The position numbers and the translations under genes are program-made. Under the pieces are notes generated by a model. That model was not told the DNA's origin, searched no databases, and worked only from the letters and a program-made list of their open reading frames with translations. DNA of 29,997 bases from JAYEJB01 sp034716415 (GTDB taxonomy: Bacteria; Patescibacteriota; Patescibacteriia; SG8-24), in NCBI GenBank assembly GCA_034716415.1, contig JAYEJB010000056.1, positions 1 to 29,997 on the forward strand, written 5' to 3'. Below are positions 1-6,335 of the stretch, in pieces. Each line of letters opens with the position of its first letter. The first letter of the stretch is position 1.

Positions 1-53
1 GAACGCGAAGCAATCCCGACGGGATTGCTTCGCGTTCGCTCGCAATGACAAGG
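1..53. repeat. REP-type palindrome (CATTGCGAG family), truncated by window
   Basis: AGCAATCCCGACGGGATTGCT forms a perfect hairpin extended by flanking CGAAC/GTTCG bases and is followed by GCTCGCAATGACAAGG, the right half of the repeat found at 4929-4998. Confidence 0.8.
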
Positions 54-76
54 TGGTGGTTCTATTGCGCCTGACA

Positions 77-105
77 TTGACCGATAGGGGTGTTCGTGAT
101 ATATT
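77..105 (+). promoter_or_regulatory. sigma70-type promoter of tRNA-Glu
   Basis: TTGACC at 77-82 and TATATT at 100-105 are separated by exactly 17 bases, and the tRNA begins 17 bases after the -10. This is a near-consensus housekeeping promoter placed correctly for the tRNA. Confidence 0.75.
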
Positions 106-121
106 ATTTCCGTCAAAACTC

Positions 122-199
122 GGTCCCATCGTCTAGCCCGGTCTAGGACGTCTCCCTCTCACGGAGAAAACAGGGGTTCGAATCCCCTTGGGACTACCA
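122..199 (+). tRNA. tRNA-Glu, anticodon CTC
   Basis: The sequence folds as a tRNA. The acceptor stem GGTCCCA (122-128) pairs with TGGGACT (189-195) with one G-U pair, followed by discriminator A and an encoded CCA (197-199). The anticodon stem TCTCC/GGAGA encloses the loop CTCTCAC with anticodon CTC, which reads GAG (Glu). The T arm has the canonical GGTTCGAATCC. The D loop is rather long, giving 78 bases in total. It has its own promoter upstream and an intrinsic terminator directly downstream, so it looks like a single-gene transcript. Confidence 0.95.
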
Positions 200-203
200 T
201 GTG

Positions 204-235
204 AAAACAACCGCTGAAAAGCGGTTGTTTTGTTT
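204..235 (+). terminator. intrinsic terminator of tRNA-Glu
   Basis: A 12-bp stem (AAAACAACCGCT / AGCGGTTGTTTT) with a GAAA tetraloop is followed by a T-rich run, five bases after the CCA end. Confidence 0.85.
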
Positions 236-300
236 GGTGCAGAGTGTGCACGATTGGAAAGTGGAGACATGACCCCAAATCACGGTTGTCTGAAGCTGGG

Positions 301-465
301 TCATTTCTTTTTCTTTAACCTCTCTACCTCGCTGACCGGTACGATATAGTTCCTGCCGACCTTCAAGGCCTTGAGTTTACCGGACTGCGCCCAGCGGAAG
401 ACCGTGGTCCGCTCCTTGCCTATGCGGCGGGCGAGCTCGGGGATTGAGATATATTCCTCCTTCAT
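301..465 (-). CDS. excisionase-like HTH DNA-binding protein (54 aa)
   Basis: This short gene encodes 54 residues. The N-terminal half (YISIPELARRIGKERTTVFR) has the pattern of the MerR-like winged helix of the helix_turn_helix_17/excisionase family, and it is followed by the typical wing region with KVGRNYIVP and a short C-terminal helix ending in a lysine tail. Such proteins bind DNA and act as recombination directionality factors or small repressors. No Shine-Dalgarno precedes the ATG. A promoter (TTGACT at 517-512, 17-base spacer, TGCAAT at 494-489) gives a leader of only about 17 bases. It lies just downstream of tRNA-Glu and points towards it, a position seen for excisionase genes of tRNA-integrated elements. 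No integrase is visible nearby, so the recombination role is only inference; DNA binding is well supported. Confidence 0.75.
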   Translation of the reverse strand: MKEEYISIPELARRIGKERTTVFRWAQSGKLKALKVGRNYIVPVSEVERLKKKK

Positions 466-488
466 TGATGTGGGGGTTAACCGTCTTT

Positions 489-517
489 ATTGCAACATAG
501 GTTGAAGGTGGAGTCAA
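489..517 (-). promoter_or_regulatory. promoter of the excisionase-like gene
   Basis: On the minus strand, TTGACT (517-512) and TGCAAT (494-489) are spaced by 17 bases. The inferred start site lies about 17 bases before the ATG at 465. Confidence 0.5.
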
Positions 518-592
518 GTTCCACCTGTGTGCATTGATTCTGTCCATGTATTTACGCGCGCTAATGAAGTATAATTTTAGCAGGCGTCTGTC

Positions 593-620
593 TTGACAAA
601 AAGCGCCAATAAAGCATAAT
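593..620 (+). promoter_or_regulatory. promoter of a leaderless-type gene
   Basis: TTGACA (593-598) and CATAAT (615-620) are spaced by 16 bases. Transcription would start near 627, at the ATG at 628. An in-frame ATG at 619 overlaps the -10 and would not be on the transcript, so this promoter decides the start. Confidence 0.65.
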
Positions 621-627
621 GGCCCAT

Positions 628-876
628 ATGGCGATTCAACACATCCCCAATCCGGATAACGCACCCGAAGATCAGATGCGTAGTTTTGCATTCGACAACG
701 GAGACCTGACTGCGTTGCGGGATGCTATGGAGAAGTACCGCTTCCGGGACGAAGAAGCAATGTTTCGGTTCGCGTTGGTGGCGCTGCTTCGAGCAGAGGA
801 TAATATCATTTATGTTGACGAGGGCGATAAGACGGTTGAACTGACACCAGCACCAGATTTGATTAACCAAGAGTAA
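628..876 (+). CDS. small conserved-looking protein (82 aa), function unknown
   Basis: The product is an acidic 82-residue protein. The ATG at 628 is preferred over the in-frame ATG at 619 because the latter lies inside the -10 box, making this a probable leaderless mRNA. Residues of the middle part (DLTALRDAMEKYRFRDEEA and the following RFALVALLRAE) form two predicted helices, followed by a short strand-like tail. This order resembles ribbon-helix-helix-type or small antitoxin-like proteins, but no diagnostic motif is present and I do not assign a function. The tail-anchored protein gene starts 17 bases downstream on the same strand, so the two are probably co-transcribed. Confidence 0.65.
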   Translation: MAIQHIPNPDNAPEDQMRSFAFDNGDLTALRDAMEKYRFRDEEAMFRFALVALLRAEDNIIYVDEGDKTVELTPAPDLINQE

Positions 877-893
877 GCGCACGACGACAGGCT

Positions 894-1349
894 ATGTCTG
901 AAGAAGGTGGACAAGACCAAGGGAGCCCACCGAAGCCGGCACTTCCGGCTGAGCTTCAAGGTGTTGCTCGTGAAAAAGACGTCACTGACTTGGAGGAAAG
1001 ACTGGGAAATAGGATAGATAAGTGCTACACGCACGAGGACTACGAAGGATTCCAATATGCTGTTGGGACGATTGTTCTAGACAAGCTGGGATCGGACGAC
1101 GGAGTTAGAAAAATCAAGGATAAGAGTCTCGAGGTGCTCGCTTCTGACGAAGGAACAGCAAAGATCAAGGACAAGAGCTTGGATGCAATGCAATCTGAAG
1201 ATGGTCAGAAAAAAATGAAAGAAGTTGCTCGGCAAGAGGCCGTGAGTGTGTTCGATGAAAAATCATGGAAGTCGCGGTCGTTTTGGGTGCCAACCATCAT
1301 TTCCTCAATCGCAGCAATAGCAGCGATTACAGCCCTGCTCGTAAAATAG
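894..1349 (+). CDS. tail-anchored protein with a triple internal repeat (151 aa)
   Basis: The protein has a disordered Pro/Gly-rich N-terminus (about 1-20), a helical charged central part, three consecutive units of about 17 residues starting SDDG, SDEG and SEDG (each with a K-I/M-K core), and one C-terminal membrane helix (about 130-150) ending in VK. It therefore looks like a tail-anchored protein with its bulk in the cytoplasm, possibly a coiled-coil oligomer. It lies 17 bases after the preceding small gene and is followed by a strong bidirectional terminator. No family is recognised. The repeated unit suggests recent internal duplication of a coiled-coil segment. Confidence 0.7.
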   Translation: MSEEGGQDQGSPPKPALPAELQGVAREKDVTDLEERLGNRIDKCYTHEDYEGFQYAVGTIVLDKLGSDDGVRKIKDKSLEVLASDEGTAKIKDKSLDAMQSEDGQKKMKEVARQEAVSVFDEKSWKSRSFWVPTIISSIAAIAAITALLVK

Positions 1350-1360
1350 TAGAGAAAAAT

Positions 1361-1393
1361 AAAGACCACCTCTTCTCTCTTGAGGTGGTCTTT
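1361..1393. terminator. bidirectional intrinsic terminator
   Basis: A perfect 12-bp stem AAAGACCACCTC / GAGGTGGTCTTT with a nine-base loop sits between two converging genes. Its A/T-rich flanks can serve both the plus gene ending at 1349 and the minus gene ending at 1396. Confidence 0.85.
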
Positions 1394-1395
1394 GA

Positions 1396-1785
1396 TTATC
1401 TGACGCGGAACTGACCCGCGAGCCAGTTGCGGAACGTCAGCTCAGGGACACCGAGTGCCGGATCAGCCTCTGCGATTGGCTCAGGCTCCTGCAGTCTCCG
1501 CAGCACCCGTGCGTATGCAGCCGCATAGTCGTAACCCCTGTTGTTCGCCATGTAGCTGAGGTAATTGTGGCATGCCCGACAGACGACCGAGGCGTCCTCA
1601 GGCCTCTCATCGCGCAGGTTGTCGTAATGCCAGTGATGGACATCGGTCAAACTTTTCTGTTCAAGGCAGAACGTGCAGCGATCACCGTCCCGCTGCCTGA
1701 TCGTTTTGGCGAACGCCTCCCATCTGGGCGTTTTGCGATATTCACCGTAGTCCACTTTCCAGGTCATATGTTCAGCAATATCCAT
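1396..1785 (-). CDS. HNH endonuclease-like protein (129 aa)
   Basis: The protein shows an HNH/zinc-finger nuclease signature: CTFC at 37-40, the histidine cluster HHWH at 50-53, and CRACH at 69-73. The two CxxC pairs would bind structural zinc, and the histidines with the later NYL segment form the beta-beta-alpha metal site. HNH proteins cut DNA in homing, restriction, phage packaging or defence; nothing here identifies a target. The N-terminal 30 residues are basic (YRKTPRWEAFAKTIRQR), typical of HNH proteins. A second start (Met7, ATG at 1767) is possible. Neither start has a clear Shine-Dalgarno. It stands alone on its strand within a cluster of small orphan genes next to a tRNA, a context common in mobile DNA. 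Confidence 0.8.
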   Translation of the reverse strand: MDIAEHMTWKVDYGEYRKTPRWEAFAKTIRQRDGDRCTFCLEQKSLTDVHHWHYDNLRDERPEDASVVCRACHNYLSYMANNRGYDYAAAYARVLRRLQEPEPIAEADPALGVPELTFRNWLAGQFRVR

Positions 1786-1922
1786 ATAATAAGGGATGAG
1801 CCTAACACCAGCGCGGCCATCTTGTCAATCGTCCCACCCTCCACCTTGACACCCGCCGCCCGAAACATATTGACGTGGTAAGGCTAATATGCTAGGGTCC
1901 TCTATTACGAGAAGTCACCATT

Positions 1923-2438
1923 ATGACCATCAATTTTATAGCCAAAAAGAAGCAGGTGCCTGACTGGCTGACTAGGGCGGGCAACGAGGCATACGGAACC
2001 GTATGTGCGATTTTTGCTCTCTTCACATACCTGCTGGCTGTCTTTTTCGGGGGGCTGTGGCTGGTCGAGCCCATGCAAAGGGCTTTTGGGCCTGCGGGGG
2101 CATTTCTCGCTATGCTGACGCCCTACCTCATTCTTGGTACGGCGATAGTCATTAAGTTGCGCAGGGACATTAAAGAGAGCGTTCGAGAACTTATTCGCGA
2201 CCTGGTCAAGGTGGATTGGGGCGAGGTCGTGGTTAATATATTCAAGTACGTCGGCATTATCATCTGCGTCATCGTGGCCATCCCGCTCGCGATCCTGCTG
2301 TTGTTCCTGCTAAGCCGCGTCCACATCTCGGGCACGGTAGTCATCGCCATGTTGCTCCTGTTCGTCATCATGCAGATCAGCGCGCTGGGCAGTGCGTTGG
2401 ACTCTGCACCCAGGCGTAATGATGTCTGGTACGACTAA
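1923..2438 (+). CDS. four-helix membrane protein (171 aa), function unknown
   Basis: Four hydrophobic segments are clear: about residues 24-48, 58-78, 106-131 and 134-153. A charged stretch (KLRRDIKESVRELIRDLVK, about 78-96) between helices 2 and 3 probably forms an amphipathic cytoplasmic helix. The N-terminus is basic and the C-terminus ends in a polar tail. No catalytic motif or known family is visible. The ATG at 1923 has no good Shine-Dalgarno. The next gene begins 29 bases downstream on the same strand, suggesting a short operon. Confidence 0.75.
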   Translation: MTINFIAKKKQVPDWLTRAGNEAYGTVCAIFALFTYLLAVFFGGLWLVEPMQRAFGPAGAFLAMLTPYLILGTAIVIKLRRDIKESVRELIRDLVKVDWGEVVVNIFKYVGIIICVIVAIPLAILLLFLLSRVHISGTVVIAMLLLFVIMQISALGSALDSAPRRNDVWYD

Positions 2439-2467
2439 GCCGAGATTAGGGCTCCGTGGTAACGCAT

Positions 2468-2857
2468 ATGAATCAATCAGAAGAAATAAGAAAGCGTGAA
2501 TTATCTCGTGATGATTTCATGGGTCTGGTAGCTGAGTATGAGCGACAACGACTTGGTCAGGAGATTGATCACAAAGAAAATGCCGAGCTATCGACGCTGC
2601 TCGGATTATTTGATTACTACCACTTCACCGGTGATGATATTAAGCATTTGTGCCACCTGTTTGTCCGTTTTTTTTCTCGCCTGCCAGAACAGGATCAGCT
2701 GACGATTACGGACCGCATAAGGGAGATGAAAAAGCACCGTGACCTGCCGAGGGGTGGTCCCACATCAGCTATACCCGGATCCATTATTAATCATGCTGCA
2801 TCTGTGATGGAAAATCAGTACGAAGGAGACTCGATTGACTACTGGTGCGGCCGGTAA
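2468..2857 (+). CDS. hypothetical soluble protein (129 aa)
   Basis: This is a hydrophilic, mostly helical protein with no recognised family. The ATG at 2468 is chosen; a GTG at 2456 is in frame but has no better ribosome-binding site. The N-terminal half (to about 50) is rich in charged residues, the middle (LFDYYHFTGDDIKHLCHLFV) looks like a compact helical core, and the C-terminus ends with DYWCGR. It follows the four-helix membrane protein by 29 bases and both probably share a transcript that ends at the hairpin at 2914-2950. Confidence 0.6.
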   Translation: MNQSEEIRKRELSRDDFMGLVAEYERQRLGQEIDHKENAELSTLLGLFDYYHFTGDDIKHLCHLFVRFFSRLPEQDQLTITDRIREMKKHRDLPRGGPTSAIPGSIINHAASVMENQYEGDSIDYWCGR

Positions 2858-2913
2858 GGCCTGATACACAGATGTAGGCGGGTCGTTTCGGAATAATCAA
2901 GCCTTATTTATGC

Positions 2914-2950
2914 ACAAAAACGGCCCCGCCCTCGGCATGAGCCGTTTTGT
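2914..2950. terminator. hairpin between convergent genes
   Basis: ACAAAAACGGC and GCCGTTTTGT pair around a GC-rich loop. The stem lies between the ends of a plus and a minus gene and ends in T-rich sequence on both strands. Confidence 0.6.
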
Positions 2951-2972
2951 CTTGCTCCGGACGAGCTGACCG

Positions 2973-3353
2973 CTACAAACCGGCTGACCCCAGCCGCGAC
3001 TTCGGAATGTAATAGACGTGGCTGCAGTCCGGACAGCTGATCTGGCTGACATTGAAGTTCTGCGTACCAGGTTTTCGCTGGGCTTCCTTGTGGGCACAAG
3101 CGACGCAGACCTCCTTCTCGACACCCTCGACCTCGATCGTGGTCTTCTCGTACATGCCCTGAGTCTTCATGACTCGATGCGGGTTCACGTTCGTCTTCTC
3201 GCAGCCCTGTCTTATGCTGTCCGCCTTCTCGCGGAGCTCCTCCTGGTGGACGCGATCCTTGACCGCGTTGACCGCCGCGTCTTCCTTGAGGCGCTTACTG
3301 GCGTGACGTGCCACGACTTTCGCGGCGACGTCGTTTACTTCTTGTGTGTTCAT
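2973..3353 (-). CDS. zinc-ribbon protein (126 aa), function unknown
   Basis: The first 80 residues are strongly charged and helical. The C-terminal part carries two CxxC knuckles, C83/C86 (VCVAC) and C107/C110 (SCPDC), with 20 residues between them, the geometry of a zinc ribbon. The last residues (VYYIPKSRLGSAG) form the final strands. ATG 3353 is preferred over the in-frame GTG at 3374; neither has a clear Shine-Dalgarno. Zinc ribbons of this sort usually bind nucleic acid or mediate protein contacts. No close family can be named. It converges on the preceding plus-strand operon and is its own transcript. Confidence 0.65.
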   Translation of the reverse strand: MNTQEVNDVAAKVVARHASKRLKEDAAVNAVKDRVHQEELREKADSIRQGCEKTNVNPHRVMKTQGMYEKTTIEVEGVEKEVCVACAHKEAQRKPGTQNFNVSQISCPDCSHVYYIPKSRLGSAGL

Positions 3354-3474
3354 ATTTTTCACACTTAAAGCCACTCACGGCGTGAGCAGCTGATTTAATA
3401 TCGATAACGTGTTAGCGGGGTTCGGGTACAGCGTGGACCAGTCCAGCGACTTCAGACGAGGTAATAAGGCTGAA

Positions 3475-3505
3475 GGTTCGAACTGTGTCCATTTGGGACT
3501 ATCAT
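3475..3505 (+). other. degenerate copy of a tRNA-Glu 3' end
   Basis: GGTTCGAA (3475-3482) and TTGGGACTATCAT (3493-3505) match the T loop and the acceptor/CCA end of tRNA-Glu at 175-182 and 188-200 (12 of 13 bases in the second block). The spacing between the two blocks is five bases longer than in the tRNA, and no matching 5' acceptor half or anticodon arm is found upstream, so this is not a working tRNA. A hairpin follows it just as a terminator follows the true tRNA. It may be a tRNA remnant or an attachment-site scar. Confidence 0.45.
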
Positions 3506-3540
3506 AAAAACCGGCTGACTGAATGTCAGGCGGTTTTTAT
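3506..3540 (+). terminator. hairpin terminator after the tRNA-like remnant
   Basis: AAAAACCGGCTGAC and GTCAGGCGGTTTTT form a stem with one bulged position and a TGAAT loop, ending in a run of T. Confidence 0.65.
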
Positions 3541-3580
3541 GTGCCGGGACCCGAGGGGAGATTCGGAGTCACATCGTAAT

Positions 3581-3650
3581 CCAGAGTTACATCTTTGCTT
3601 TTAGACATTTTATGCGTCTGAAAACTCTTAATGCAAAGATGTGACCCTGG
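3581..3650. repeat. imperfect inverted repeat, REP/RAYT-like, downstream copy
   Basis: The left arm (from CCAGAGTTACATCTTTGC) pairs with the right arm (GCAAAGATGTGACCCTGG) around a central loop. The repeat contains the stop codon of the glycosyltransferase gene. Its G(G)GTCACATCTTTGC pattern is like the ends of REP sequences mobilised by IS200-type (RAYT) transposases; that link is inference. Confidence 0.7.
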
Positions 3651-4819
3651 GAGAAAGAAAGGATCGCGCGTGCACTGCCGTGCCAGATCCAGAGCAATAC
3701 GACGGTGCGAAGTATCGTCACGAGGTCGTATGAGATATGGAACGGGTCGATGGTGAAGAGGACGGGGAACTGCAGATATATTAAGAGGTCGAACGCCAAA
3801 AGGGCGAGGAGTGCGCGGCGGTTAGCGACGAGCAGGACAAGGGGAGTAATCCAAAGTATCCACTGCGGCGAGAAGAAGCGCGCGAAAACAGTGAGCGGAA
3901 TCAGGATAAAGAGACACGCGTGCACGAACTCCGTTTTGGTGCGTACCCGCGCTTTCGCCGTCAGCACCACGAAGGGCACGAACTGACAAAGCAGCATCGC
4001 GGCAATCACGAACGGTCGAGCGCCGTCCTGATACGCCATCGGCAACAGGGCAAGCAGCGCGCTCGGAAGGGATCCGCGCTCGACATCGCGCATCATATGG
4101 AACGCGAGCGGTGCGATCATGTCGGCAAAGCCGGCGAAGAGCGCGAAACCGCCACAGACCACGAGCGTGATGAGTGCCGACCATGAGAGCCATTTCGCCA
4201 GTGATGCCCGTTGCGTCCCGCTCAATACGCGACTGCCTACCAGCATGAACAAAGGGAGAAGAAAAATGCCCGGATAGACTTTGTAGAGAGTGCCGACGAC
4301 CAGCGCCAGAAAGGCGACTCCGAACACCCCGGCGAAGACCGCGCCGATCGCGACCGTTGTCCAAAGGGCGGGAATCACATCGTAGCGCCAGAGCGTAAAA
4401 TACATGAGTCCCGGCAGGACAAAAAACCAGAGACGGGTGTACGGCAGTGAGCGTTCGGCGAGGATGCGGCCGGTCACGAACACCAGTGCGGCGTAATGCG
4501 CGATCATGACGGCGATCATGACGACGGAAAAACCCTCCGCCGATGACGTCAGAAGGCGGACGAGCGCGAACATCGCGACGGCAAGCGGTGGATATTCCTG
4601 AGCGTGAGCGTGGGAGTACGGGATACCGCCCTCGTCGACCCACGCGGCGCGCGTGTAGAACACGTTCAGGTCGCCGTCGTTGCGAAGCACGTCCATGCGA
4701 TCCATATACCACACATCGTCCGTCAGCGACGCTTGTGGTATCACGCTTCCGACGACAGCCAAAAGGACGATGACGCATGTGCAGGCGATGGCGAGCAAGG
4801 GAAGTCGTTTCATATGCAT
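3587..4819 (-). CDS. GT87/DUF2029-like polytopic glycosyltransferase (410 aa)
   Basis: A hydrophobic protein with about ten or more membrane helices. After the first helix there is an acidic external loop (TDDVWYMDRMD), then the HAQEYPPLA segment typical of GT87/DUF2029 polyprenol-phosphate mannosyltransferases, then alternating helices with the short RYDV and TLYKVYPG segments, and later the FSPQW motif also seen in this clan. Such enzymes move a sugar from a polyprenyl-phosphate donor to an extracytoplasmic acceptor, for example an envelope glycan. ATG 4819 (or 4813, two residues on) begins just before the first helix. An in-frame ATG at 4882 would add 21 polar residues that lie in an inverted repeat, so I reject it. 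The final residues are encoded by the downstream repeat, so the natural C-terminus may have been altered. The substrate is unknown. Confidence 0.75.
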   Translation of the reverse strand: MHMKRLPLLAIACTCVIVLLAVVGSVIPQASLTDDVWYMDRMDVLRNDGDLNVFYTRAAWVDEGGIPYSHAHAQEYPPLAVAMFALVRLLTSSAEGFSVVMIAVMIAHYAALVFVTGRILAERSLPYTRLWFFVLPGLMYFTLWRYDVIPALWTTVAIGAVFAGVFGVAFLALVVGTLYKVYPGIFLLPLFMLVGSRVLSGTQRASLAKWLSWSALITLVVCGGFALFAGFADMIAPLAFHMMRDVERGSLPSALLALLPMAYQDGARPFVIAAMLLCQFVPFVVLTAKARVRTKTEFVHACLFILIPLTVFARFFSPQWILWITPLVLLVANRRALLALLAFDLLIYLQFPVLFTIDPFHISYDLVTILRTVVLLWIWHGSARAILSFSQGHIFALRVFRRIKCLKAKM

Positions 4820-4837
4820 GACGGGGTCGCTGATTTG

Positions 4838-4923
4838 AATTGGGGTCAGGTCTTGTATCTTAACATTTTCCAGTCCTGGCATTGATTCACGCGATGTTAA
4901 AATACAAGACCTGACCCCGAATT
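4838..4923. repeat. inverted repeat with GGGGTCAGGTCTTGTAT arms, upstream copy
   Basis: The arms at 4838-4866 and 4894-4923 are complementary over nearly 30 bases, with one base missing and one substitution, around a loop of about 27 bases. The GGGGTCAGGTCTTG core is the kind of sequence found at REP elements near IS200-type transposases. It sits immediately upstream of the glycosyltransferase gene, while a related repeat sits at its 3' end. Confidence 0.75.
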
Positions 4924-4928
4924 ATGTA

Positions 4929-4998
4929 TTTGTCATTGCGAGGAGCGGGGCGACGCGGCAATCCCGACGGGATTGCTTCGCTCCGCTCGCAATGACAA
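4929..4998. repeat. REP-type palindrome (CATTGCGAG family)
   Basis: TTGTCATTGCGAGG on the left pairs with CTCGCAATGACAA on the right; inside lies a second palindrome GCAATCCCGACGGGATTGC. The same modules occur at 1-53 (cut by the window edge), 5368-5513 and 5591-5601. Confidence 0.85.
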
Positions 4999-5002
4999 AG
5001 AA

Positions 5003-5031
5003 TTGACTCCGTGACATCGTGAAAGTATGGT
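5003..5031 (+). promoter_or_regulatory. promoter of the 64-residue zinc protein
   Basis: TTGACT (5003-5008) and TATGGT (5026-5031) have a 17-base spacer, 24 bases before the ATG and its Shine-Dalgarno. The spacer begins CCGT, as at the similar promoter at 11423-11451. Confidence 0.65.
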
Positions 5032-5054
5032 TTCTGTAGTAAGGAGGTCTTGGC

Positions 5055-5249
5055 ATGTCCAGAGAAACCCTTTGCGACAGATGCAGAAGCATCGAACGCG
5101 TGCGTACCGATCTCCAGACCGATGACTGCGTCTGTGGACGTAAGCTCAAGGATACCGGCGACCGGCAGGAGTCGTACCGTTGTGAGGTGTGCGCCCGCAG
5201 AGAAGGTGTCTGTAAATGGTGCGGCGGTGCTCCCGTTACCACCGCATAG
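5055..5249 (+). CDS. small cysteine-rich zinc-binding protein (64 aa)
   Basis: The 64-residue product has eight cysteines in pairs: C7/C10, C25/C27, C43/C46 and C53/C56, consistent with two zinc sites in a zinc-ribbon or treble-clef arrangement. The rest is charged and has no membrane segment. The ATG at 5055 has a strong Shine-Dalgarno (AAGGAGG), a promoter at 5003-5031 and a terminator just after the stop, so it is a complete monocistronic unit. Such small zinc proteins often bind RNA or ribosomes, but no family is recognised. Confidence 0.75.
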   Translation: MSRETLCDRCRSIERVRTDLQTDDCVCGRKLKDTGDRQESYRCEVCARREGVCKWCGGAPVTTA

Positions 5250-5253
5250 TCTA

Positions 5254-5283
5254 AGCCGCCCCGTAATGGAGCGGTCTTTTTTG
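5254..5283 (+). terminator. intrinsic terminator
   Basis: GCCGCCCC and GGAGCGGT pair imperfectly around GTAAT and are followed by CTTTTTTG, five bases after the stop codon of the zinc protein. Confidence 0.75.
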
Positions 5284-5367
5284 TTACCTTTCCAATTTGT
5301 CCTGCTCCGTCTTATCTTGTCCTATTCGTAATCTGCCCCCACCCCAATCCTCCCCCCTGCCACTACC

Positions 5368-5601
5368 TTGTCATTGCGCCTCGCCCATAGCGGGGTCCCG
5401 CCTTCTCTAGATTAGAGATATGTGGCGGGAAGGAGACCGCAGTCGACGAAGCAATCCCGTCGGCCCAGGCTCGGATTACGGGATTGCTTCGGCCTTCGGC
5501 CTCGCAATGACAAAAAAAGGGGGGCGAGGGGAGGGAGGATTTTAATAACTTGAGTCTTGCCGCGTCCCCCGGCTCGCGGGCCGGGGCCCTCGCAATGACA
5601 A
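5368..5601. repeat. compound REP block filling a 377-base intergenic gap
   Basis: The gap at 5250-5626 holds no gene. It contains TTGTCATTGCG at 5368, a palindrome GAAGCAATCCCG...CGGGATTGCTTC closing with CTCGCAATGACAA at 5501-5513, and a further CTCGCAATGACAA end at 5589-5601. Pyrimidine-rich (5335-5356) and purine-rich (5518-5538) tracts flank the first unit and are roughly complementary. It looks like two nested or tandem copies of the 4929-4998 repeat. Confidence 0.75.
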
Positions 5602-5626
5602 AGGAGTGCAGGGGTATTGTTTTTAT

Positions 5627-6127
5627 CTACGCCACCTCTTTCTCTTCTATCGGCGCGGCGAACGCTTTTGCCATCTGTTCCGTCCATTCCCGGCTCGGTT
5701 CGTAGATGGTGAATTCGATGCGCGCTTCGTCGCACCATTGGGCGATACCGCTGTCGCGGTAGACCTTGCCGGCCACGATCCGTTTCACGCCGCCGACGAC
5801 CAGTTTCTTGAAACAGTGATAGCACGGCGAGTAGGTCGTGTAGATCGTCGATCCGACCGTCGAGATACTGCCCATGAACGCCGCTTGCAGTATACAATTC
5901 TCCTCACCATGCACCGTGCGGATGCAGTGGCCGTTCTCCATCTTGTGTCCCTCTTCGCCGTCGCAGTGCGGCATGCCCGGGGGAGCGCCGTTGTAGCCGG
6001 TCGAGATGATGCGGTTGTCCTTCACCAGCACCGCGCCGGCGCGCAGGCGGTCGCAGGTCGAGCGCGTCGCCACGATCTTGGCGATGCTCATGAAATAATC
6101 GTCCCAGCTCGGTCTTTTGTATGACAT
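5627..6127 (-). CDS. comEB: dCMP deaminase (deoxycytidylate deaminase family)
   Basis: This cytoplasmic enzyme converts dCMP to dUMP, feeding thymidylate synthesis. The 166-residue product has the zinc-dependent deaminase signature: HGE at 73-75 (zinc ligand His73, proton-shuttle Glu75) and PCYHC at 101-105 with zinc ligands C102 and C105. The N-terminal YFMSIAKIVATRSTCDR and the STGYNGAPPG loop are typical of dCMP deaminases rather than of cytidine deaminases or RibD. An extra metal site is suggested by H54, C56 and C68/H67. HGE replaces the commoner HAE. Length is as expected for the family. No thymidylate synthase is in the window. A weak -10 (TACAAT at 6170-6165) and a GC-rich hairpin precede the start. 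Confidence 0.92.
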   Translation of the reverse strand: MSYKRPSWDDYFMSIAKIVATRSTCDRLRAGAVLVKDNRIISTGYNGAPPGMPHCDGEEGHKMENGHCIRTVHGEENCILQAAFMGSISTVGSTIYTTYSPCYHCFKKLVVGGVKRIVAGKVYRDSGIAQWCDEARIEFTIYEPSREWTEQMAKAFAAPIEEKEVA

Positions 6128-6184
6128 ACGGTCGGTTTAGGCGGCTCGGGCCGCTTGTTCATTTATTGTATTTTGGACTAATGC

Positions 6185-6297
6185 AGAGGGGAGGGCAAGG
6201 GGATAAGGAGCTTAAAAGCTTAAAAGCTGATAATGTGTCCGACCCGTGGCCGGACTTCTTATTTGAGGCTTTTCAGCTGTTAAGCTTTTTAGCTCCC
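6185..6297. repeat. purine/pyrimidine hairpin repeat, copy 1 (GTCCG core)
   Basis: The left arm, GGAGCTTAAAAGCTTAAAAG (6207-6226), is matched by a right arm whose complement starts GGAGCTAAAAAGCTTAACAG. The centre contains GTCCG...CGGAC (6237-6255), as in copies at 20235 and 23370. The outer left is G/A-rich. Confidence 0.75.
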
Positions 6298-6335
6298 AAC
6301 AAAAAAACCGTACCTACAGGCGCGGTCGAGCTTGG

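Noticed and set aside
269..308. ATGACCC...GGGTCAT hairpin at the end of the excisionase-like gene as a terminator
   Set aside because: Stem overlaps the stop codon and is not followed by a T tract on the minus strand.
3411..3505. A complete second tRNA or tmRNA end
   Set aside because: No complementary 5' acceptor strand, no seven-base anticodon loop with a five-bp stem, and wrong spacing between the T loop and the 3' end.
3822..4778. Open frame of 318 codons on the minus strand, out of frame with the glycosyltransferase
   Set aside because: It overlaps the membrane protein completely, is extremely Arg-rich and has no ribosome-binding site; a shadow frame of GC-rich DNA.
5412..5897. Open frame through the REP block into the dCMP deaminase
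   Set aside because: Repeat-derived on one side and out of frame with the deaminase on the other.
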